DNA from: Scybalocola_A sp900557175
GTDB taxonomy: Bacteria > Bacillota > Clostridia > Lachnospirales > Lachnospiraceae
Assembly: GCA_937890745.1 (NCBI GenBank)
Contig: CALADH010000051.1
Coordinates: 1 to 9,484 of the forward strand
Direction of reading: 5' to 3'
Length of the DNA: 9,484 nucleotides
Positions 6,005 to 9,484 of the stretch are shown here, one piece after another. The position numbers were made by a program, and so were the translations under genes. The notes below the pieces were generated by a model, which was not told where the DNA came from, made no database searches, and was given only the letters and a program-made list of their open reading frames with translations. Within the stretch, counting starts at the first letter, position 1; the number at the start of each line of letters is the position of its first letter.

Positions 6005-6565
6005 ATGTCTGTCTTAAAAAAACGCAGCGGCTACTATTTTATAGATTCAAACGGTCACAGCGCCGCCGAAAACTTTTACCGTCATTTTAAAGAGATTATT
6101 TTTTGCAGCCAAAAGCCCCGTTTTTGTCAAAGCCGCTCAAAAAATCCCCTCGTTTTCCTGTGTATAGGCACACCGCTGATTGCCGGCGACAGCTTCGGAC
6201 CGATGACAGGCAGCGCGCTTTGCAAGCGCGGAATACCCAACGTTTATGGCACGCTCGCAAGCCCTGTCCACGCACAAAACATCGAATTTTACCGCAAAAT
6301 GATTAGACGCAAATACCATCATCCAACAATTATCGCCATTGACGCCGCCATCGGCACAAAAGCACAGGAAGGACTTATCACTGTCCGCCGGGGCGCCCTG
6401 CGCCCCGGCAGCGGCCTCGGAAAACATATTCCGCCAATCGGAAGCATCGAAATCACAGGTATCTTTGAAGATATCGAAAAAAGTGCCTGCACCAATCTTG
6501 CCGGGACACTGAGCCATATCATTGCCGATGGAATCACGTATTTTTTAACCAATTTACCGTTTTGA
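6005..6565 (+). CDS. yyaC: YyaC-family sporulation protein (DUF1256)
   Basis: Putative spore protein of the YyaC/DUF1256 family, which is related in fold to the germination protease Gpr and is found in endospore formers; its substrate is not established. The 186 residues match the family's usual size. Conserved blocks are visible: FLCIGTPLIAGDSFGP (51-66), VYGTLASPVHAQN (80-92), IIAIDAAIGT (109-118) and GSGLGKHIPPIGSIEITG (135-152). The first 45 residues are less conserved and basic. Start ATG at 6005 has GGAG at 5995-5998, 6 nt upstream. It is a single-gene unit divergent from the LysM gene, with a strong terminator at 6650-6692. From memory, the B. subtilis gene is transcribed in the forespore, which would fit the weak sigma-F-like element upstream. 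Confidence 0.88.
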   Translation: MSVLKKRSGYYFIDSNGHSAAENFYRHFKEIIFCSQKPRFCQSRSKNPLVFLCIGTPLIAGDSFGPMTGSALCKRGIPNVYGTLASPVHAQNIEFYRKMIRRKYHHPTIIAIDAAIGTKAQEGLITVRRGALRPGSGLGKHIPPIGSIEITGIFEDIEKSACTNLAGTLSHIIADGITYFLTNLPF

Positions 6566-6572
6566 CATCATT

Positions 6573-6597
6573 TGAACACAAATTGTTCACATTTTTT
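6573..6597 (+). terminator. Weak hairpin plus T6 directly after yyaC
   Basis: TGAACA (6573-6578) and TGTTCA (6584-6589) form a 6-bp stem with a 5-base loop, followed after CA by T6 (6592-6597). The stem is AT-rich and short, so it may be a leaky terminator or a protein-binding palindrome. A much stronger terminator follows 50 bp later. Confidence 0.35.
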
Positions 6598-6649
6598 CAC
6601 TATACTAACAGTGTAGGAATTTTTTCATACACATTCATAACCCCTCTCA

Positions 6650-6692
6650 AGCCCTCGGTGTATCCCCATACACCGGGGGCTTTCCCTTTTTT
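6650..6692 (+). terminator. Strong terminator of yyaC
   Basis: A 14-bp GC-rich stem (6650-6663 with 6668-6681, one G-U pair) has a CCCC loop and is followed by TTTCCCTTTTTT. It is read on the plus strand and lies 85 bp after the yyaC stop codon. Confidence 0.85.
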
Positions 6693-6693
6693 A

Positions 6694-6728
6694 TTTCATA
6701 GGAAAGTCCAAAGAACTTTCCTATGAAA
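6694..6728. repeat. Perfect 14-bp inverted repeat between two converging terminators
   Basis: TTTCATAGGAAAGT (6694-6707) and its exact reverse complement (6715-6728) flank a 7-base loop. Neither side is followed by a T-run in its own reading direction: the plus strand continues CAAAAAAATTT and the minus strand TAAAAAAGGG. It is therefore not a normal terminator. It may be a dispersed intergenic palindrome or a protein-binding site; copy number elsewhere in the genome cannot be seen here. Confidence 0.6.
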
Positions 6729-6729
6729 C

Positions 6730-6776
6730 AAAAAAATTTAGGGGAAACAGTGATTCAGGCGAATCACTGTTTCCCC
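6730..6776 (-). terminator. Strong terminator of the surface-protein gene
   Basis: Perfect 16-bp stem (6761-6776 with 6741-6756) with a 4-base loop. On the minus strand it is followed by TAAATTTTTTTG. It lies 57 bp after the stop codon of the large surface protein gene. Confidence 0.85.
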
Positions 6777-6832
6777 CACTTGTGACTATCTATTCATGAC
6801 AGCCGCTTTTCATCAGGAAAATATTATCCCTA

Positions 6833-9484
6833 TTATTTAATACCATAGCTTTCGCAGAGTTTTTTGAACTCATCAGAATCTGCAAAGCCATTGAAAACAT
6901 GTTCACGGCTCTTGCCTTCTTTAAGAACTTTAACCCAGCTGTTAAGTCCTGCAGGATCAGATTCTCTGTCCATAAATACACGGTACATTGTTTTGACAAA
7001 TTCTTCGTCTGAAAGATTTCTATTCTTAAATTCATCGGAGAATACAAAACCATAAGCTGCCTGTTTTGCTGTATTTTTACCTGTTAAAATCTGATTGCAC
7101 CAAGCATTGATGCCAGCCTCATCACCTTTACGGCCAAGGCAGAACTTATAGCATCGTGCAATAAACTTTGTTACATTTTCATTCTGATCCATCGGCGCTG
7201 TCAGAGTAACATTGCCGCGGATAATGCCATAGTCATTGCATATCTTTGTGAATTCATCAGATTCGGCAAAGCCTTTAAAAACATAGAGTCTTGACATACC
7301 GCTATCAAGAACTTTCTGCCATGCCGCAAGTCCTTCAGAATCGGCTTCTCTGTCGAGGAAAGTTCTGTATAATACAGCAATATATTCTTTATCACTTAAG
7401 TTGCGTTTCTTAAATTCAGGGCTTTCAATAAATCCCTGGGCAACCTTTGCTCCTGATTCTTTTTTGCTCTTAAGCACTTCTGTCCAGCTGTCAAGACCTG
7501 CAGGATCCGGTTTGCGTCCTAAAAGATGCTTATAAAGACGAGCAACAAATTCTCTAACCAGGTCTTTGGCTTCGATAGTCACTTCATTGCTTGTCATACT
7601 CTTACCATCAAGTGTTACTGTCAGTGTAAATTTCTGTGTCTTATCTGTCTGGGCAACTTTATCGAATGTAAGAACAATTGTCTTATCATCATCGTATGTA
7701 AAGCCTGTAATCTTAACGTCTTTATTGCCTGTGCCGTTAAGATTCATCTGAAGCTGTACATCTTCAAGTGTCGGCGCCTTTGTCGGCTTATCCTTAAGAA
7801 CAATTGTTACTTTGCCGTTTTCAGCTTTTACAGAATCCATTACCGGAGGAACTTTCTCTGCCCACTGTGCGTAAACTGTGAAGCTTACAGCCCATTCTTT
7901 GTTCATCTCTGTTTCTGCATCAAGCGCACTGCCTGTACCGTCTGCTTCTGTATTCCAGCCGACAAGTACCTTGTCACCATTCTCAAATACAGGAATCCTG
8001 TCTTCTGTCACAGTTTCGCCGTCTTTTACATAAGCATATTTGTTATCCCAGCTGTTGACACCTTTGTAATGAACAAGGTGATATGCAGGATCGATTACTG
8101 GAAGACCGCCCCACTCTGAATCACCTGAAGTATTGAACCACTTCGCAAAGTCAAGGTTTGTAAGATAATTTGGAAGTGCACCTGCAGGTACTGTCACTGT
8201 ACCGCCTTTTGCATCTCCGAATACTCTGCCGCTAATTGTTGGAGGTACTGAACCTTCCATTGTCACATCAAGTGTCTTTTTGCCGTTTGCTGCCCCGCCA
8301 AAGCCCGGATCAGTCATTGTCTCAAGGCTTGCCGGAAGTATGATTGTCTCATAAGCATCTGTGCGGTAAAAAGCATCTTTTTCAATCTCTTTTACATTCG
8401 GCATAGCTACATTCTCAAGCTTTGTACAGCTCTCAAAAGCTCTCGCACCAACTTTTGTGAATCCGCCGATTTCTACAGATTCAAGTCTTGTACTCTTGAA
8501 TGCACCTGCAGGAAGCTCTGTCGTTTCAGCACCTTCTGCGTCTGTCAGTTTCAGGTTTTCACCTAAGTTCATCTTCAATGTTGTAAGATAGTTTGTTGTT
8601 TCTTTCATGTATGTAAGATCAGCCGCTGTAATAATGCCTGATACAAATTCAATGCTTTCTACATCACCTGCATCAACGCCGCTCTTTGCAACTGCATCTT
8701 CAACACTCTTTGCACTGTACTCAGTACCGTTAATCTTTACAACGACAACATCCGGTGCCGGCTCTGCCCACTGTGCATATACTGTGAAGTTTGCATCCCA
8801 CTCTTTTGACATCACTGTATCTGCGTCAAGTGCTTTGCCTGAACCATCTTTTGCTGTATTCCAGCCAACAAGTTCCATACCTTCATTCTTAAATTCCGGA
8901 ATTCTTGCTTCTGTTACTTTCTCATCATTTTTAACATAAGCATACTTGTTGTCCCAGCTGTTTGCACCTTTATAATGAATAAAGTGATATGCAGGATCTA
9001 CAACCTTAAGACCTTCCCACTCTAAATCACCCGAATCATTGAACCATTTCGTCAGATCAATGTTTGGAAGATAGTTCGGAAGTGCGCCTTCTGGCACTTT
9101 AATCATACCACTGCGGGCATCTATAAAGATTCTTCCTGTAGCTTCCGGCGGTGTTGTACCTTCCATTGTTACATCAAGTTCTTTATATCCGTTTCTTGCT
9201 TTACCAAAGTTTGGATTATCCAGTTTCTTAATGCTTGCCGGGAGCACGATTGTTTCATAGTTATCTGTATAATAGAAAGCCTCGTCCCCGATAATTTCCA
9301 TATCCGGCATAGCGACGCTTTCAAGATGTGTACATCCGTTAAATGCATCTGCTTTGATTTCTGTGAATCCGCCAATTTCGACGATTTCAAGTCTTGTGCC
9401 CTTAAATGCACTTGCAGGAAGCACTGTGCTTTCAGCACCTTCTGCGTCTGTCAGTTTCAGGTTTTCACCTAAGTTCATCTTCAA
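6833..9484 (-). CDS. Large repeat surface protein (LRR_5, InlB-type and DUF4214 modules), 5' end missing
   Basis: The C-terminal 883 residues of an exported-type protein are visible; the N-terminus lies beyond the right edge, so the signal peptide is not seen. Numbering starts at the first codon inside the window. Residues 1-160 and 303-462 are BspA-type leucine-rich segments with repeats such as AFKSTRLESVEIGGFTKV and AFESCTKLENVAMP. Each is followed by a Listeria-Bacteroides-type module ending LVGWNT...FTVYAQWAE (about 180-241 and 482-543). Residues 548-640 look like an Ig-like beta domain (KVTIVLKDKPTKAP, FTLTVTLDGKSMTSNEVTIEAK). Residues 641-883 hold four DUF4214 units, each with a G/DRxxDxxGLxxW loop (656, 711, 784, 839) and an S(P/D)EF end. 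No LPxTG, LysM or SLH anchor follows. The family suggests adhesion or surface display; the ligand is unknown. Confidence 0.85.
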   Translation of the reverse strand: MKMNLGENLKLTDAEGAESTVLPASAFKGTRLEIVEIGGFTEIKADAFNGCTHLESVAMPDMEIIGDEAFYYTDNYETIVLPASIKKLDNPNFGKARNGYKELDVTMEGTTPPEATGRIFIDARSGMIKVPEGALPNYLPNIDLTKWFNDSGDLEWEGLKVVDPAYHFIHYKGANSWDNKYAYVKNDEKVTEARIPEFKNEGMELVGWNTAKDGSGKALDADTVMSKEWDANFTVYAQWAEPAPDVVVVKINGTEYSAKSVEDAVAKSGVDAGDVESIEFVSGIITAADLTYMKETTNYLTTLKMNLGENLKLTDAEGAETTELPAGAFKSTRLESVEIGGFTKVGARAFESCTKLENVAMPNVKEIEKDAFYRTDAYETIILPASLETMTDPGFGGAANGKKTLDVTMEGSVPPTISGRVFGDAKGGTVTVPAGALPNYLTNLDFAKWFNTSGDSEWGGLPVIDPAYHLVHYKGVNSWDNKYAYVKDGETVTEDRIPVFENGDKVLVGWNTEADGTGSALDAETEMNKEWAVSFTVYAQWAEKVPPVMDSVKAENGKVTIVLKDKPTKAPTLEDVQLQMNLNGTGNKDVKITGFTYDDDKTIVLTFDKVAQTDKTQKFTLTVTLDGKSMTSNEVTIEAKDLVREFVARLYKHLLGRKPDPAGLDSWTEVLKSKKESGAKVAQGFIESPEFKKRNLSDKEYIAVLYRTFLDREADSEGLAAWQKVLDSGMSRLYVFKGFAESDEFTKICNDYGIIRGNVTLTAPMDQNENVTKFIARCYKFCLGRKGDEAGINAWCNQILTGKNTAKQAAYGFVFSDEFKNRNLSDEEFVKTMYRVFMDRESDPAGLNSWVKVLKEGKSREHVFNGFADSDEFKKLCESYGIK
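6836..7564 (-). repeat. DUF4214 array: a 128-residue block in tandem
   Basis: The two-unit block A (residues 641-768, bases 7181-7564) is repeated as block B (769-883, bases 6836-7180). The loop starts lie at 656/784 and 711/839 and the S(P/D)EF motifs at 688/816 and 742/870. All four pairs are exactly 128 residues apart, so no net insertion or deletion has accumulated between them. Confidence 0.85.
7856..8578 (-). repeat. 302-residue coding repeat, copy 2 (shortened)
   Basis: This copy is colinear with copy 1 for 241 residues (LRR_5 plus InlB-type module), with many substitutions away from the identical start. It lacks the final linker of about 61 residues, which is replaced by the Ig-like domain at the YAQWAEKVPP boundary. 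Confidence 0.85.
8579..9484 (-). repeat. 302-residue coding repeat, copy 1
   Basis: One full 906-bp unit: an LRR_5 segment, a Listeria-Bacteroides-type module, and a linker (PAPDVVVVKINGTEYSAKSV onward) leading to LKMNLGENLKLTDAEGAE, the same start as this copy. The final 55 bases at the window edge (9430-9484) are identical to 8524-8578. Because copy 1 starts at the edge, further copies may lie outside. Confidence 0.85.

Noticed and set aside
6137..6552. Minus-strand frames inside yyaC
   Set aside because: The plus strand carries the full YyaC motif series with a good ribosome site; the reverse frames are shadows.
6694..6728. Terminal inverted repeat of an insertion sequence
   Set aside because: The two arms are only 7 bases apart, with no transposase gene between or beside them.
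7526..8119. 197-residue plus-strand frame opposite the surface protein
   Set aside because: It is Cys/Phe/Ile-rich antisense of the repeat protein, with no recognisable family or start signal.

Overview
The window looks like a low-to-moderate GC, endospore-forming Firmicute of the Lachnospiraceae type. The evidence is a YyaC-type sporulation gene, a CvpA / DUF5711 / LysM envelope gene set, and a large BspA-like surface protein ending in DUF4214 units. AGGAGG-like ribosome binding sites and TTGACA/TATAAT-like promoters fit this. The genus cannot be fixed from the window alone.

Layout, left to right. (1) Positions 1-330 hold no protein gene. They carry three tandem strong sigma-A promoters on the minus strand, reading out of the window at position 1. 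Each has TTGACA, an exact 17-bp spacer, upstream A-tracts, a predicted +1 G and a hairpin starting at that G. This looks like the promoter region of a ribosomal (or other stable) RNA operon just outside the left edge. (2) Positions 332-2245 form a minus-strand operon of a TetR-type regulator followed by a CPA2-type cation:proton antiporter. The antiporter frame is broken twice, each time in a short homopolymer. The TetR promoter carries two copies of a near-palindromic 18-bp box, probably its own operators. (3) Positions 2259-5900 form a minus-strand envelope cluster. It contains a membrane-anchored LysM protein with an N-terminal domain resembling a catalytically dead JAMM/MPN fold, a DUF5711 membrane-anchored propeller-like protein with its own internal promoter, and a CvpA-family membrane protein, closed by a hairpin terminator. 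(4) Positions 6005-6565 hold a plus-strand yyaC-like sporulation gene, divergent from the LysM gene. (5) Positions 6566-6832 are a convergent intergenic region with three strong inverted repeats: a plus-strand terminator, a central palindrome and a minus-strand terminator. (6) Positions 6833-9484 hold the 3' part of a large surface protein gene on the minus strand, whose 5' end lies beyond the right edge. It is built from a 906-bp (302-residue) repeat of LRR_5 plus Listeria-Bacteroides-type modules, then an Ig-like segment, then a DUF4214 array that is itself an indel-free 128-residue duplication.

How the parts relate. The TetR regulator probably controls its own transcription and that of the antiporter. 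No terminator is visible between the antiporter stop and the stable-RNA promoters. The LysM, DUF5711 and CvpA proteins are all predicted to be membrane proteins with extracytoplasmic parts, and may act together at the envelope, though their process is unknown. The most unusual elements are the position-conserved, sequence-divergent +1 hairpins of the triple promoter, the pseudo-JAMM/LysM transmembrane protein, and the nested internal duplications of the surface protein.
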